This document shows, in pieces, positions 1 to 12,387 of a stretch of DNA of 64,000 nucleotides (position 1 is the first letter of the stretch; every line of letters starts with the position of its first letter). The notes under the pieces were generated by a model, which worked only from the letters and a program-made list of their open reading frames with translations, was not told the origin of the DNA and searched no databases. The stretch covers positions 33,831 to 97,830 of the forward strand of contig NZ_QVPD01000011.1 in NCBI RefSeq assembly GCF_003416885.1, in the 5' to 3' direction. The position numbers and the translations under genes were made by a program. The DNA comes from Cognatiluteimonas weifangensis. GTDB taxonomy: Bacteria; Pseudomonadota; Gammaproteobacteria; Xanthomonadales; Xanthomonadaceae.

Positions 1-1106
1 CTGCAGCGCCGCGCGCAGGGTCAGGCCGCGGCGGCGCAGCACTTCCAGCACCTGCAGCGCGCTGACGATGCCGTCGCCGGTGTTGGCGCAGTCCAGGCAC
101 AGCAGGTGGCCGGAGGCCTCGCCACCGAGCACGCCGCCATGCTGCAGCAGCGCCTGGTGCACATGGCGATCGCCGACCTTGGCGCGGACGAAACCGATCC
201 CGGCTTCGCCCAGCGCGCGCTCGAAGCCGTAGTTGCTCATCAGCGTGCCGACCACCGGGCCGCGCAGGCGGCCGCTGCGCTGCCAGTCGGTGGCCAGCAC
301 GTACAGCAGGTCGTCGCCGTCGCACAGGGTGCCTTCATCGTCGACGAACAGCACGCGGTCGCCGTCGCCGTCGAAGGCGATGCCCAGGTCGGCGCCGGTG
401 GCCCGCAGGTGCGCGATCAGGGTGTCGGGATGGGTGGAGCCGACGCCGTCGTTGATGTTGACGCCGTTGGGCTCGGCGCCGATCGCGTCCACGCGCGCGC
501 CCAGTTCGCGCAGCACCAGCGGGCCGAGCTGGTAGGTGGCGCCGTTGGCACAGTCCATGGCGATGCGCATGCCGCCCAGATCGAAGCCCTTGGGCACGGA
601 ATTCTTGCAGGCCTCCACGTAGCGGCCGACCGCGTCGCGGGTGCGCACCGCCTGCCCGAGCCGCTCCGAGGCCACGGTGCGGAACGGCTGCTCCAGCGCG
701 GCCTCGATCGCCGCTTCGGTGGCGTCGTCGAGCTTCTCGCCCTGCGCGGAAAAGAACTTGATGCCGTTGTCGTAGTGCGGGTTGTGCGAGGCGGAGATGA
801 CGATGCCGCCGTCGGCGCGCATGGAATGGGTCAGGTGCGCGACCGCCGGGGTCGGCATCGGCCCCATCAGCTGCACGTCCACGCCGGCGGCGACCAGCCC
901 GGCCTCCAGCGCGGCTTCGAACATGTAGTTGGAGATGCGCGTGTCCTTGCCGATGATCACCACCGGCTTGCGCCAGTCGTTGCGCGGCAGCGCGTAGCCG
1001 TAGGCGTTGCCCAGGCGCAGCACGAAATCGGCCGAGATCGGGCCTTCGCCGACCCGGCCGCGGATGCCGTCGGTGCCGAAATACCTGCGACCGGCGTCGG
1101 CGCCGC

Positions 1107-1110
<4 letters not shown>
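1..1110 (-). CDS. glmM: Phosphoglucosamine mutase GlmM (3' end beyond window)
   Basis: Converts glucosamine-6-phosphate to glucosamine-1-phosphate for UDP-GlcNAc, feeding peptidoglycan and LPS synthesis in the cytoplasm. The translated part has 370 residues against about 445 in the family, so the C-terminal phosphate-binding domain is only partly present. Visible are the N-terminal YFGTDGIRG, the phosphoserine loop ISASHNP (Ser108) and the metal loop DGDGD (residues 247-251). The likely start is TTG at 1110, whose TTGA overlaps the accD stop TGA; it gives the family's usual N-terminus. This suggests translational coupling to accD. Not seen: the last 70 or so residues. Confidence 0.93.
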
Positions 1111-1997
<887 letters not shown>

Positions 1998-2241
1998 CTT
2001 GGGAGTGTCTCGGCGATCCTGAGTTGCGCGGCATCGGTGCGGGAGGAGAGGCTTCCACATCCCGGCCCAGCGCCCAGCGGGCCGGAGCCGTCCCTCGACC
2101 GAGGGAGCTGAAACCTGTCCCCCTGCGACCGAGGGGGTGGCGCCAGCGCTCCGCGTATGGCCCGACGGCACCATCGGCGCGGAAGCAAAGTCGACGGGCG
2201 ATTCTAGCGCAGCGCCGGGCCGTGCCCGGACGGCGCGCCGA

Positions 2242-3045
2242 TCAGGCGGCGTCGAGGGCGGCGCGCAGCGGGGCCAGGAAGGCGCCGGCGGCGCCCGCGG
2301 CCTGCACCGGGCCGTCGGCCGCGGCCAATGCCGCGACCAGGGCGCTGCCGACGACCACGCCGTCGGCGTCGGCCGCCATGGCCACGGCGCCGGCCGCGTC
2401 CTTGATCCCGAAGCCGGCGACCACCGGCACCGGGCTGTCGGCGCGCAGCGCCCGCAACCGCGCCGCGGCCGCGCCGGGATCGAGCCGGTCGGCACCGGTC
2501 ACTCCGGCGTAGCTGACGTAGTACAGATAGCCCTGGCCCTCGGCGCACAGCCGCTGCCGGCGCGCGTCGCTGGTGGTCGGCGCGGCCAGCAGGATCAGCG
2601 CCAGTTCGTGCGCGGCGAACGCCTCGCGCAACGCCCCGGCCTCCTCCGGCGGCAGGTCCACCAGCAGCACGCCGTCGACCCCGGCGGCGGCCGCGTCCTG
2701 CGCGAAACGCGCGGCGCCGCGGATCTCCACCGGGTTGAGGTAGCCCATCAGCACCACCGGCGTGGCCGGGTCGCGCGTGCGGAACGCGCGCACGCAGTCG
2801 AGCACGTAGGCCAGGCCGGCGCCGCGCGCCAGCGCGCGTTCGGAGCTGCGCTGGATCACCGGGCCGTCGGCCATCGGGTCGGAGAACGGCACCCCCAGCT
2901 CGAGCACGTCGGCGCCGGCCGCGACCAGCGCGTGCAGCACCGGCACGGTGGCCTCCAGCGCCGGATCGCCGGCGGTGACGAACGGCACCAGCGCCTTGCG
3001 GCCGGCGGCGCGCAAGGCGGCGAAGGTGGCGTCGAGTCGGGTCAC
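2242..3045 (-). CDS. trpA: Tryptophan synthase alpha chain
   Basis: Cleaves indole-3-glycerol phosphate to indole and glyceraldehyde-3-phosphate, passing indole to TrpB through the alpha2beta2 tunnel. It has 267 residues, the usual length. Catalytic Glu49 and Asp60 are visible in [14 protein letters not shown], and a phosphate-binding GFGI lies near the C-terminus. The start is GTG at 3045, in a GTGA overlap with the stop of the upstream DUF3144 gene, so the two are probably translationally coupled. No trp leader peptide or attenuator is visible nearby. Confidence 0.96.
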   Translation of the reverse strand: MTRLDATFAALRAAGRKALVPFVTAGDPALEATVPVLHALVAAGADVLELGVPFSDPMADGPVIQRSSERALARGAGLAYVLDCVRAFRTRDPATPVVLMGYLNPVEIRGAARFAQDAAAAGVDGVLLVDLPPEEAGALREAFAAHELALILLAAPTTSDARRQRLCAEGQGYLYYVSYAGVTGADRLDPGAAAARLRALRADSPVPVVAGFGIKDAAGAVAMAADADGVVVGSALVAALAAADGPVQAAGAAGAFLAPLRAALDAA

Positions 3046-3449
3046 TCGGCGGGCGTAGCCGGCGAAACCGGGCCGGCGGCACTGGCGGCCGCCGCGGCGG
3101 CGGCGTATTCGGCGGCCAGCTCGGACTCGCCGACATCCAGGCCGCGCTCGGCGCCCAGGCCGTCCAGATGCTCGTTGAGCATGCGCCGGTACATGGTGCT
3201 CATGTAGTCGAGGAAATCCTTGCGCTCGGCCGCGGCCCTGCTGCCGACATTGGACAGGTAGACGTGCGCGTTGAAACGCGCCGCTGCATACAGGCTGGCC
3301 ATGCTGATGCGCTTGAGGCCCTGCTGCCGGGACTGCTTGTTGGTCAGTTCCAGGTATTCGTTGACGCAGGTGAAGAAGGCCGGATCGAGCTGGTTGGCGT
3401 TCTGCTCCGCCGCCGGGTTCTGGGCCTGGGTCTGGTTGTCTTCGGTCAC
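3042..3449 (-). CDS. DUF3144 family protein in the trp operon
   Basis: About 135 residues. The middle matches the DUF3144 pattern: DPAFF near the start, then SLYAAARFNAH and a C-terminal YMSTMYRRMLNEHLD helix. The function of the family is unknown. The C-terminus is an alanine-rich low-complexity tail ending in SPATPAE. GTG at 3449 is chosen because GAGG sits 7 bases upstream; an ATG at 3482 would add 11 residues without a comparable ribosome site. It lies between trpB and trpA, overlapping trpA by 4 bases, so it is translated from the trp message. No signal peptide or membrane segment is seen. Confidence 0.75.
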   Translation of the reverse strand: MTEDNQTQAQNPAAEQNANQLDPAFFTCVNEYLELTNKQSRQQGLKRISMASLYAAARFNAHVYLSNVGSRAAAERKDFLDYMSTMYRRMLNEHLDGLGAERGLDVGESELAAEYAAAAAAASAAGPVSPATPAE

Positions 3450-3507
3450 GGTCTTGCCTCGGGTGGGAAAAGAAGGGAACAAGTGCCGCGACGGCCTGGC
3501 TGGCCGT

Positions 3508-4737
<1,230 letters not shown>

Positions 4738-4829
4738 TCGGACGACGGGCTTGCGCCGGCATCCGGCACTGGGCCGGCCAGTGTAGGGGAAACGGCGGCC
4801 GCTGACAGGATCGCGCCGCGGAGGCGCCG

Positions 4830-5510
4830 CTACGGGGCCGGCGCCTGGCGCCTGCAGTCGGCGCGGCGGACCTCGGCGACGAACCGGCGCATGCGCGCGG
4901 CGTCCTTGACCCCGGGTGCGCGCTCGATGCCGCTGGAGACGTCCACGCCCCAGGGCTGCGCCGCGGCGATCGCCGCGTACACGTTGTCCGCGTTCAGGCC
5001 GCCGGCCAGCAGCGCCGGCCGGGACAGCCCGCGCGGCCAACGCCGCCAGTCGAAGGCGTCGCCGCTGCCGCCGGCCGCGCCCGGCGCATGGCCGTCGAGC
5101 ACGAATCCCGCCGCGCCCGGATAGCGGGCGCGCAACGCGGCCGCCGACGGCGCCCGTGCGCCGCCCATCGGGATGGCCTTGAGATATGGCAGGCCGAAGC
5201 GGCGGCAGAACGCGTCGTCCTCGCCGCCGTGGAACTGCAGCAGGGTCGGCCGCAGTTGCCGGATCGTAGCCCGCACCTCCGCGGCGCTGTTGTCCATGAA
5301 CAGCGCCACCGCATCGACCAGCGGCGCCAGCGCGGCGCGCAGCCGCGCCGCCTCCTCCGGTTGCAGCCGGCGCGGACTGCCGGGCGCGAACACGAACCCC
5401 ACCGCGTCCACGCCCAGTTCGCCGGCCAGGCGCACGTCGCCGGGCCGGACCATGCCGCAGAACTTGATCCGGGTGCGACCGTGCGGCGGGTGCGGACGTT
5501 GCGGACTCAC
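4830..5510 (-). CDS. trpF: Phosphoribosylanthranilate isomerase
   Basis: Amadori rearrangement of phosphoribosylanthranilate to CdRP in tryptophan synthesis. It has 226 residues in a single TIM barrel. The catalytic cysteine is in IKFCGM (Cys18) and the catalytic aspartate in FVLDGH (Asp139), with GGSGDAFDW following as the phosphate-site strand. The start is GTG at 5510 in a GTGA overlap with the truA stop. That adds about 13 residues before the first beta strand compared with many homologues, but no internal start fits better. Coupled to truA. Confidence 0.94.
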   Translation of the reverse strand: MSPQRPHPPHGRTRIKFCGMVRPGDVRLAGELGVDAVGFVFAPGSPRRLQPEEAARLRAALAPLVDAVALFMDNSAAEVRATIRQLRPTLLQFHGGEDDAFCRRFGLPYLKAIPMGGARAPSAAALRARYPGAAGFVLDGHAPGAAGGSGDAFDWRRWPRGLSRPALLAGGLNADNVYAAIAAAQPWGVDVSSGIERAPGVKDAARMRRFVAEVRRADCRRQAPAP

Positions 5511-6316
5511 GCTGTCGTCTCCGCCGGCAGGCTCACCGCGGCCGGCAAGCCGTAGCCGGCCGGATAGCGCGGGCCGAGGAACACCAGCCCGTCCGGCGGC
5601 GCCGTCGGCCCGGCCACGTTGCGGTCGCGTCCGGCCAACAGCGTGGCCAGCCAGTCCTCGCCGGCCTCGCCGCGCCCCACCGGCAGCAGGCTGCCGACGA
5701 GGTTGCGCACCATGTGGTGGAGGAAGGCGTTGGCCTGGACGTCGATCTCGACGATCTCGCCGTCGCGGCGCACCGCAATCTCCTGCAGCTCGCGGCGCGC
5801 GTGCGGCGCCTGGCATTGCGCGCTGCGGAAGGCGGAGAAATCGTGCTCGCCGAGCAGCGCCTGCGCGGCGCGGTGCATGGCGGCGGCGTCCAGCGGCTGC
5901 CGTTCCCAGGTCAGGTACTGGCGTCCCAGCGCCGGCCGGATCGCGCGGTTGAGGATGCGGTAGCGATAGCGCCGCGCGCGCGCCGAGAAGCGGGCATGGA
6001 AATCCCCGCCCACCGGGAGGCACCACAGCACGCTGGCGGCCGGCGGCAGCCGCGAGGTCGCACCCAGCATCCAGCCGCGCGGGTCGCGCACCGCATCGCT
6101 GTCGAAATGCACGACCTGGCAGGCCGCGTGCACGCCGGCATCGGTGCGCCCGGCGCAGACCGTGTCCACGCGATGGCCGGCGACGAACGCCAGCGCCCGC
6201 TCCAGCGCGGCCTGCAGGGTCGGCTCGCCGCGGCGCTCGGGGGCGCCAGGCTTGTTCAAGCGCTGCCAGCCGGAGAAGCCGCTGCCGTCGTATTCCACGC
6301 CCAACGCGTGGCGCAT
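5507..6316 (-). CDS. truA: tRNA pseudouridine(38-40) synthase TruA
   Basis: Isomerises uridine to pseudouridine at positions 38-40 of the tRNA anticodon stem-loop. It has 269 residues, the normal size. The catalytic aspartate is in [10 protein letters not shown] (Asp59), and RYRYRI and FLHHMVRN motifs follow in order. It sits 39 bases after fimV and overlaps trpF by 4 bases. The fimV-truA-trpF order is conserved in Pseudomonas- and Xanthomonas-type genomes. Confidence 0.96.
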   Translation of the reverse strand: MRHALGVEYDGSGFSGWQRLNKPGAPERRGEPTLQAALERALAFVAGHRVDTVCAGRTDAGVHAACQVVHFDSDAVRDPRGWMLGATSRLPPAASVLWCLPVGGDFHARFSARARRYRYRILNRAIRPALGRQYLTWERQPLDAAAMHRAAQALLGEHDFSAFRSAQCQAPHARRELQEIAVRRDGEIVEIDVQANAFLHHMVRNLVGSLLPVGRGEAGEDWLATLLAGRDRNVAGPTAPPDGLVFLGPRYPAGYGLPAAVSLPAETTA

Positions 6317-6355
6317 CGGGCTAGCCTCCCCGCGGGCCGTGCGCTGCGGGCGTCA

Positions 6356-8218
6356 TCACAGCTCGCGCAGCATCCGCGCCGCGGTCTCGCGCGCGGCCGG
6401 GTCGCGACCGTGCAGGACCTCGCGCAGCAGTTCGCGCGCAGCATCGTCGTCGCCCAGGTCCAGGTAGGCGCGCGCCAGTTCCAGTTGCCGTGTGGGGTCG
6501 GCGCCGGCATCCGTGGCTTCCGTGGCCTCGTCGGTGGCCGCCTCGGCGGATGCGGGCGCGGCGGCGGCGCCATGCCAGGTCGGGACTGCGCCGATCCGGG
6601 CCGGCGCGTCGGTCCAGTGCGGCGTCGTGGCCGCGTCGGCGCGCGGCGCGTCGGCGGCCGGCGCGGGGGCAGCGGCCGGCGCGGAACTCGCGGAAGCCGG
6701 TTCCGCCACGGCCGGCGACATGCCCGCGGCCAGCAGCGCGGTGTCGAACAGCCGCGTCGGCGGCGGCGCCTTGCGGCGCCGGGTGGCCAGCCAGCCGACC
6801 AGGGCCGCGGCCAGCAGCGCCAGGCCGATCCACAACCACACGCCGCTGCCGACCTGCGCCTGCGCGGGTTGCGCCGGCGCCTGCGTGGTCGCCGGTTGCG
6901 CGGCGACGGTATTGGCCTTGGCCAGGTTCTGCTGCGCCGCGGCCAGCGCGCTGTCCTTCATCGCGATCAGCTGCTGCTGTTGCTGCTGCAGCTTCTCCAG
7001 CTCGGCCACGCGGGCCTTGAGCTCGCCGACCTCGGCCTCGCGCGCGGCCAGGGCTTCCCTGGTCCCCTGCAATTCCTGCTGCTGCAGCATGTCGCCCTCG
7101 CCACCGGCCTGGATGCCGGATCGTGTGCCTGCGCGCCCGCGCCCGTCGGCCGGCGGCACGATCTGCAGCCGCGCCTCGGCACTGGCCGCCGCGAGGCTGT
7201 CCTGCTTGCCGCCGTCGCTGCTCGCCGCGGCTGCGGCCGCCGACGCGATCGCCGCCGGCTGCGGCTGCGGCGCCTGCGCCTCGCGCCACTGCGCGACTTG
7301 CGCGCGCACCACCGCCGCGGCTTCGCCGGCACTGTAGCGCGAGAGGTCCTCCGCCGAGGGCATGCGCAGTACCGCGCCGGCCTTCAGACGATTGATGTTG
7401 TCGCCCATGAAGGCGGCGGGGTTGGCGCGCAGCAGCGCCAGCATGATCTGGTCCAGGCTGCGACCGTCGCGCGCCAGACCGACGGCGATCTCGCTGAGGG
7501 TATCGCCGGCGCGCACGGCGTAGGCGTCCGCCGGCGGCGGCGCAGGCGCCGGAGCCGGCGCGGCCGCCACGGCGGATGGCGGCGGCAGCGCGACCGGTGC
7601 GGGCACCGGCGCCGGGGCCGGGGCCGGGGCCGGGGCCGGGGCGACGGGGGCCGCGGCCGGTGTCGGAGCTGGCGGCGGCGTCGGGGCGGCAGCGGACGCG
7701 GATGCCGGCGGCGGCACCGCCGCAGCGGCTTCGGGCGCGCGCATGATGGTGTTGGCCGGCGCCACCGTCGGCGCCTGGATCGGCTGCAGCGGCGCGGCGA
7801 CGCTGCGCGGGGCGTCGAGCAGCGCCGAGTATTCGCGCACCAGGCGGCCTTCGCCCCAGTCCACTTCCAGCAGGAAGGTCAGCAGCGGCTGGGTCGGCGG
7901 CGTGGCGCTGGTGACGCGGATCACCGGCCGGCCGCGGGCATCCAGCGCCACCGCGAACTGCAGCCCGGCGACTTCCGTGTCCGGCGGCCGCAGCCCGACC
8001 CGGCGGAAGGTGTCCGGCGAGGCCAGCCGCGCCTGCAGGTGCTCCAGTTCGGACGGATCGCCGGAGACGATCGGGATTTCGGCCAGCAGCGGCTGCCCGG
8101 GCTGCGACTTGACCGTGAGCTGGCCCAGGCCGAGCGCCTGCGCCGGCCCGGCCAGCAGCGTCAGCGCCACGGCGAGCAGGAACGAGTATGCGATCGACGG
8201 CTTGCTGGTCACGCCCAC
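6356..8218 (-). CDS. fimV: FimV-type pole/pilus assembly protein
   Basis: Inner-membrane, peptidoglycan-binding organiser of type IV pilus assembly and polar signalling. Visible in order over about 620 residues: signal peptide (1-28, AQA cleavage), FimV N-terminal domain (about 29-135), an Ala/Pro-rich linker, a LysM domain (about 232-285), a glutamine-rich coiled coil (about 385-425), one membrane helix (about 455-475), and a short C-terminal helical repeat typical of FimV. It is shorter than Pseudomonas FimV. Two GTG codons (8218 and 8212) follow a G-rich ribosome site; the first is chosen, but the second is possible. Confidence 0.9.
   Translation of the reverse strand: MGVTSKPSIAYSFLLAVALTLLAGPAQALGLGQLTVKSQPGQPLLAEIPIVSGDPSELEHLQARLASPDTFRRVGLRPPDTEVAGLQFAVALDARGRPVIRVTSATPPTQPLLTFLLEVDWGEGRLVREYSALLDAPRSVAAPLQPIQAPTVAPANTIMRAPEAAAAVPPPASASAAAPTPPPAPTPAAAPVAPAPAPAPAPAPVPAPVALPPPSAVAAAPAPAPAPPPADAYAVRAGDTLSEIAVGLARDGRSLDQIMLALLRANPAAFMGDNINRLKAGAVLRMPSAEDLSRYSAGEAAAVVRAQVAQWREAQAPQPQPAAIASAAAAAASSDGGKQDSLAAASAEARLQIVPPADGRGRAGTRSGIQAGGEGDMLQQQELQGTREALAAREAEVGELKARVAELEKLQQQQQQLIAMKDSALAAAQQNLAKANTVAAQPATTQAPAQPAQAQVGSGVWLWIGLALLAAALVGWLATRRRKAPPPTRLFDTALLAAGMSPAVAEPASASSAPAAAPAPAADAPRADAATTPHWTDAPARIGAVPTWHGAAAAPASAEAATDEATEATDAGADPTRQLELARAYLDLGDDDAARELLREVLHGRDPAARETAARMLREL
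7612..7641. repeat. Five tandem 6-base units inside fimV
   Basis: Five perfect copies of CCGGGG run back to back and encode part of the Ala-Pro repeat in the FimV linker. The unit is a multiple of three, so copy-number change would lengthen or shorten the linker without breaking the frame. Confidence 0.9.
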
Positions 8219-8284
8219 CCCCGGGGAACCCTGGCCGCGACTCTAGCCGCCCACGGCGGCAATCCGCAACGACCGCGGCGGCGG

Positions 8285-9304
8285 TCAGCGGCCCGCGGCA
8301 ACGACCAGCTCGGCGATCTGCACCGCATTCAGCGCGGCGCCCTTGCGCAGGTTGTCGGACACGATCCACAGGTTGAGCGCACGCGGATGCGAGAGGTCGT
8401 CGCGGATACGGCCGACGTAGACCGGGTCGGTGCCGGAGGCATGCGTCACCGGGGTCGGGTAGCCGCCGCCGACCGGTTCGTCCACCACCTGCACCCCCGG
8501 CGCGGCCTGCAGCAGCGCGCGCGCGTCGGCGGCCGACAGCTTGGCGCGCGTCTCCACGTTGACCGCTTCCGAATGCCCGTAGAACACCGGCACCCGGACC
8601 ACGGTCGCGTTCACGCCGATGGCGTCGTCGCCGAGGATCTTGCGGGTCTCCCGGACCAGCTTCATTTCCTCGGTGGTGTAGCCGTTGTCGGTGAAGTCGC
8701 CGCCGTGCGGAATCACGTTGAAGGCGATCTGCACCGGGTACACCTCCGGCTCGGCCGGCTGGAAGTTGAGCAGGCCGGCGGTCTGCCGGCCCAGTTCCTC
8801 CAGCGCGCGGCGGCCGGTGCCCGACACCGCCTGGTAGGTGGCGATATTGAGGCGCGCGATCCCGACCGCGCGATGGATCGGCGCCAGCGCCACCAGCAGC
8901 TGCATGGTCGAGCAGTTGGGATTGGCGATGATCCCGCGCGGGCGGTTGCCGACCTGCTCCGGGTTGACTTCGCTCACCACCAGCGGCACGTCGTCGTCGT
9001 GGCGGAAGGCGGAGGAGTTGTCGATGACCACCGCGCCGGCCGCGGCGAAGCGGGGCGCATAGGCCTTCGACACCGCTGCGCCGGCGGAAAACAGCGCGAT
9101 CTCGACCCCGGCAGGATCGAAGGTCGCCAGCTCCCGCACCGGAACCTTGCGGTGGCCGAACGCGACCTCGCCGCCGGCCGAGCGTTCGCTGGCCAGCGCG
9201 ACCAGTTCCCCGACCGGGAACGCGCGTTCGGCCAGGATCGCCAGCATCGCCTCGCCGACCGCGCCGGTGGCGCCGACCACGGCGACCTTGTATGTCCTGC
9301 TCAT
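8285..9304 (-). CDS. asd: Aspartate-semialdehyde dehydrogenase
   Basis: NADPH-dependent reduction of aspartyl phosphate, the branch-point step to lysine/DAP, threonine and methionine. It has 339 residues. The nucleotide loop is GATGAVG, the catalytic cysteine lies in NPNCST (Cys131), and the histidine region is VPVFYGHSEAVN. The ATG at 9304 is preceded by a weak GGGAA. It lies 66 bases upstream of fimV, an order shared with Pseudomonas and Xanthomonas. Its product joins the pathway served by dapA, also in this window. Confidence 0.96.
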   Translation of the reverse strand: MSRTYKVAVVGATGAVGEAMLAILAERAFPVGELVALASERSAGGEVAFGHRKVPVRELATFDPAGVEIALFSAGAAVSKAYAPRFAAAGAVVIDNSSAFRHDDDVPLVVSEVNPEQVGNRPRGIIANPNCSTMQLLVALAPIHRAVGIARLNIATYQAVSGTGRRALEELGRQTAGLLNFQPAEPEVYPVQIAFNVIPHGGDFTDNGYTTEEMKLVRETRKILGDDAIGVNATVVRVPVFYGHSEAVNVETRAKLSAADARALLQAAPGVQVVDEPVGGGYPTPVTHASGTDPVYVGRIRDDLSHPRALNLWIVSDNLRKGAALNAVQIAELVVAAGR

Positions 9305-9421
9305 GTCTGGATGTTCCCGTTCAGTCCGTGTCCTGCCGCGACGGTCGGCTGCCGCGCGGGGTGGCCGCGCAGCGCGTCCCGTCAGCGCCCGCGGCGGCAA
9401 GCCGTGCCCGCGGGTGCGTGT

Positions 9422-10513
9422 TCATGCCTGCGGCGGGAGTCTCGGCGCCACCGCGCCGACATCGCCGCACTGCGCGCGGTGGCGCAGCGCCTGGTCCATC
9501 AGCACCAGCGCCAGCATCGCCTCGCAGATCGGGACCGCACGCAGGCCGACGCAGGGATCGTGGCGGCCGGTGGTGACGACCTCGACCGCCGCGCCGTGCA
9601 CGTCCACCCCGCGCGCCGGCAGGCGCAGGCTCGAGGTCGGCTTGAACGCCACCGAGACCACGACCTGCTGGCCGCTGGAAATGCCGCCGAGGATGCCGCC
9701 GGCATGGTTGGACAGGAACCCCTCCGGGGTCGCCTGGTCGCGGTGCGCGCTGCCGCGCTGGACCACGCTGGCGAAGCCGGCGCCGATCTCCACGCCCTTG
9801 ACCGCGTTGATCGACATCATCGCCGCGGCGATCTCCGCGTCGAGCTTGCCGTAGACCGGCTCGCCCCAGCCCGGCGGCACGCCGTCGGCGACGACCGCGA
9901 CCCGCGCGCCGACCGAATCGCCGGACTTGCGCAGCGCGTCCATGTAGTTTTCCAGCTCCGGCACCTGCGCGGCATCGGGCCAGAAAAACGGATTGGCCTC
10001 CACCGCATCCCAGTCGTGGCCGCGCGGCAGCACCTCGCCGATCTGCGCCAGGTGGCCGCGCACGCGCACGCCGTGGCGCTGCGCCAGCCATTTTTTCGCG
10101 ATCACCGCCGCGGCCACGCGCATCGTGGTTTCGCGCGCGGACGAGCGCCCGCCGCCGCGCGGGTCGCGGATGCCGTACTTGTGCCAGTAGGTGTAGTCGG
10201 CATGGCCGGGGCGGAACTGCTCGGCGATCCGGGCGTAGTCCTTGCTGCGGGCGTCGACGTTGCGCACCAGCAGCGCGATCGGAGTGCCGGTGCTGCGCCC
10301 CTGGTACACGCCCGACAGGATTTCCACCGCGTCGGCCTCGTGCCGCGCCGAGGTGTGCCGCGACTTGCCGCTGGCGCGGCGCGCGAGGTCATGGGCGAAA
10401 TCCTCCGGCGCCAGCGCAATCCCCGGCGGGCAGCCGTCGACCACGCAGCCGATCGCCGGCCCGTGCGATTCGCCGAAGGTGGTGACCCGCAGCAGCTGGC
10501 CGAAGGTGTTCAT
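9422..10513 (-). CDS. aroC: Chorismate synthase
   Basis: FMN-dependent elimination of phosphate from EPSP to give chorismate, the last common aromatic step that feeds the trp genes downstream. It has 363 residues. Family signatures are visible: GESHGPAIG near the N-terminus, [14 protein letters not shown] and [10 protein letters not shown] in the middle, and GRHDPCVG near the C-terminus. The ATG at 10513 gives [11 protein letters not shown] 117-base gap separates it from asd; nothing is recognised in that gap. Confidence 0.97.
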   Translation of the reverse strand: MNTFGQLLRVTTFGESHGPAIGCVVDGCPPGIALAPEDFAHDLARRASGKSRHTSARHEADAVEILSGVYQGRSTGTPIALLVRNVDARSKDYARIAEQFRPGHADYTYWHKYGIRDPRGGGRSSARETTMRVAAAVIAKKWLAQRHGVRVRGHLAQIGEVLPRGHDWDAVEANPFFWPDAAQVPELENYMDALRKSGDSVGARVAVVADGVPPGWGEPVYGKLDAEIAAAMMSINAVKGVEIGAGFASVVQRGSAHRDQATPEGFLSNHAGGILGGISSGQQVVVSVAFKPTSSLRLPARGVDVHGAAVEVVTTGRHDPCVGLRAVPICEAMLALVLMDQALRHRAQCGDVGAVAPRLPPQA

Positions 10514-10637
10514 GTTGCAATGCCGTTCGTGCCGAGCGCAGTTCGCGCAGCGAACGAAGGCGAAGCATCGCGAAACCCTGCGACTTTGCCCCCCAGGCTA
10601 CGCTCAGGGTGAACGGTATCGGGAAACCCGCGCGGCA

Positions 10638-11591
10638 TCAGAACAACCCGGCGGCGGCGCGCGGCGCGGCGGCCCGTTCGCGCGCGTCGGCCAGCGCGCG
10701 GATGCGCGCGTTGTGCGCGACCAAGTCGTGGCGTTCGGCCACGAACACGCCCATCTGCCCGACCTTGAACTCGACCCAGGCCAGCGGCAGTTCCGGCAGC
10801 AGCTGCACCAGCGCCTGCTCGGCCTCGCCGACCTCGCACACCAGCAGCCCGTCCTCGGTCAGGTGCAGCGGCGCGTCGCGCAGGATCTGCAGCACCAGGT
10901 CCAGGCCGTCGGCGCCGGCGCGCAGGCCGAGCTCCGGCTCGTGGGAATATTCCTTCGGCAGCGCGTCGGTTTCGGCGTCGGTGACGTAGGGCGGATTGCT
11001 GACGATCAGGTCGTAGTGCTCGCCGGCCAGCGCCGCGAACAGGTCCGAGCGCAGCAGCCGCAGGTTGTCCACGCGCAGCCGCGCCTGGTTCTCGCGCGCC
11101 AGCGCCAGGGCGTCGTCGGACAGGTCGACGCCGTCCACGTGCCAGTCCGGGTTGTAGTGCGCCATGGAGATGGCGATGCAGCCCGAGCCGGTGCACAGGT
11201 CCAGCGCGCGGCGCACCTCGCGCCCGCCCAGCCACGGCTCGAAGCCGGACTCGATCAGCTCGGCGATCGGCGAGCGCGGCACCAGCGCGCGCGGGTCGGA
11301 CTTGAACGACAACCCGGCGAACCAGGCCTCGCCGGTCAGGTAGGCGGCGGGAACGCGTTCCTCGATCCGGCGCAGGAACAGCCCCAGGATCTCCTCCTTC
11401 TCCGCCAGCGTCACCCGCGCCTGGCCGTAGGCCGGGCCGATGTCGTGCGGCAGGTGCAGCGCGTGCAAGGTGAGCTGGGTCGCCTCGTCCAGCGCGTTGT
11501 CGTAGCTGTGGCCGAAGGTGAGCCCGGCCGCGTTGAAGCGGCTGGCGCCGTAGCGGATCAGGTCGATGATGGTGCGGAGCTCATCGGTCAT
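10638..11591 (-). CDS. prmB: Ribosomal protein L3 glutamine methyltransferase PrmB
   Basis: SAM-dependent N5-glutamine methylation of ribosomal protein L3. It has 317 residues. The SAM-binding motif is LDLCTGSGCIA, and the glutamine-methyltransferase signature NPPY is present (VSNPPYVTD). The long N-terminal helical domain separates it from PrmC, which is shorter. It is upstream of aroC, as in E. coli. The 124-base gap to aroC carries imperfect palindromes of the kind scattered between genes in this family. Confidence 0.94.
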   Translation of the reverse strand: MTDELRTIIDLIRYGASRFNAAGLTFGHSYDNALDEATQLTLHALHLPHDIGPAYGQARVTLAEKEEILGLFLRRIEERVPAAYLTGEAWFAGLSFKSDPRALVPRSPIAELIESGFEPWLGGREVRRALDLCTGSGCIAISMAHYNPDWHVDGVDLSDDALALARENQARLRVDNLRLLRSDLFAALAGEHYDLIVSNPPYVTDAETDALPKEYSHEPELGLRAGADGLDLVLQILRDAPLHLTEDGLLVCEVGEAEQALVQLLPELPLAWVEFKVGQMGVFVAERHDLVAHNARIRALADARERAAAPRAAAGLF

Positions 11592-11708
11592 GGCGGCGGC
11601 CGCGGCGTGCGCCGGGAGGCAGGGGACCGCGAATTATAGCCGTGGCGCGGCTATCATGGCCGAAGTTCAAGCGTTTTCTGACCACCCTTCCGGCGCACGC
11701 AGGCTCCC

Positions 11709-12350
11709 ATGTTCAACCGCACCACCGTCCTCATCCTGGTTGCCGCACTGGCGGCCGCACTCGGCCTGTGGGCCGCGCAGCACTGGGGCCCGGCCCCCGC
11801 CGCCGGTCCGCAGTTGCAGGCGGTGCGGCTGTTCCAGCAGCCGCGCGAGCTGCCGGCCTATTCGTTGCAGCAGTCCGACGCCACCCAACTGGTGCCCGGC
11901 GAGCTCAAGGGCCACTGGACCGTGGTGTTCCTGGGCTTCACCCATTGCCCGGACGTGTGCCCGACCACGCTGGCGCAACTGGCGCAGGCGCAGAAGCAGT
12001 GGGCCGCCCTGCCCGATGCCACCCGGCCGCGGGTGCTGTTCGTCTCGGTCGATCCGGAACGCGACACGCCCGACCGCATCGGCGAATACGCGCACGCCTT
12101 CCACAAGGACACGCTGGCCGCGACCGCCGACATCCCGGCACTGGAAGGTTTCGCGCGCGCACTGTCGCTGGTGTTCATGAAGGCGCCGGCCGCGGCCGGC
12201 GCGCCCGCCGACCAGTACAGCGTCGACCACTCCGCGGCGCTGGCCGTGCTCGATCCGCAGGCGCGCATGGCCGGGGTGATCCAGCCGCCGCTGGACCCGC
12301 AGGCGATCGCCGCGGACCTGCTGGCGCTGACCCGGACGCCGCCACGGTGA
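11709..12350 (+). CDS. SCO1/SenC-type copper chaperone
   Basis: Membrane-anchored thioredoxin-fold protein that delivers copper to, or reduces, the CuA site of cytochrome oxidase. It has 213 residues with an N-terminal uncleaved membrane helix (about 7-24). The copper ligands are visible: CPDVC (Cys80, Cys84) and His174 in YSVDHS. It starts divergently from prmB. The ATG follows CCC with no strong ribosome site. No oxidase genes lie beside it in this window, so its partner is not shown here. Confidence 0.92.
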   Translation: MFNRTTVLILVAALAAALGLWAAQHWGPAPAAGPQLQAVRLFQQPRELPAYSLQQSDATQLVPGELKGHWTVVFLGFTHCPDVCPTTLAQLAQAQKQWAALPDATRPRVLFVSVDPERDTPDRIGEYAHAFHKDTLAATADIPALEGFARALSLVFMKAPAAAGAPADQYSVDHSAALAVLDPQARMAGVIQPPLDPQAIAADLLALTRTPPR

Positions 12351-12387
12351 GCGGCCTTGCGGCAGCGCGGGCCCGGCCGCAGCGCGC

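Noticed and set aside
5714..10612. A very long plus-strand open frame (over 1600 codons)
   Set aside because: It lies antisense to truA, fimV, asd and aroC, is rich in Arg, Ala, His and Gly, and has no family motif. It is a GC-rich shadow frame.
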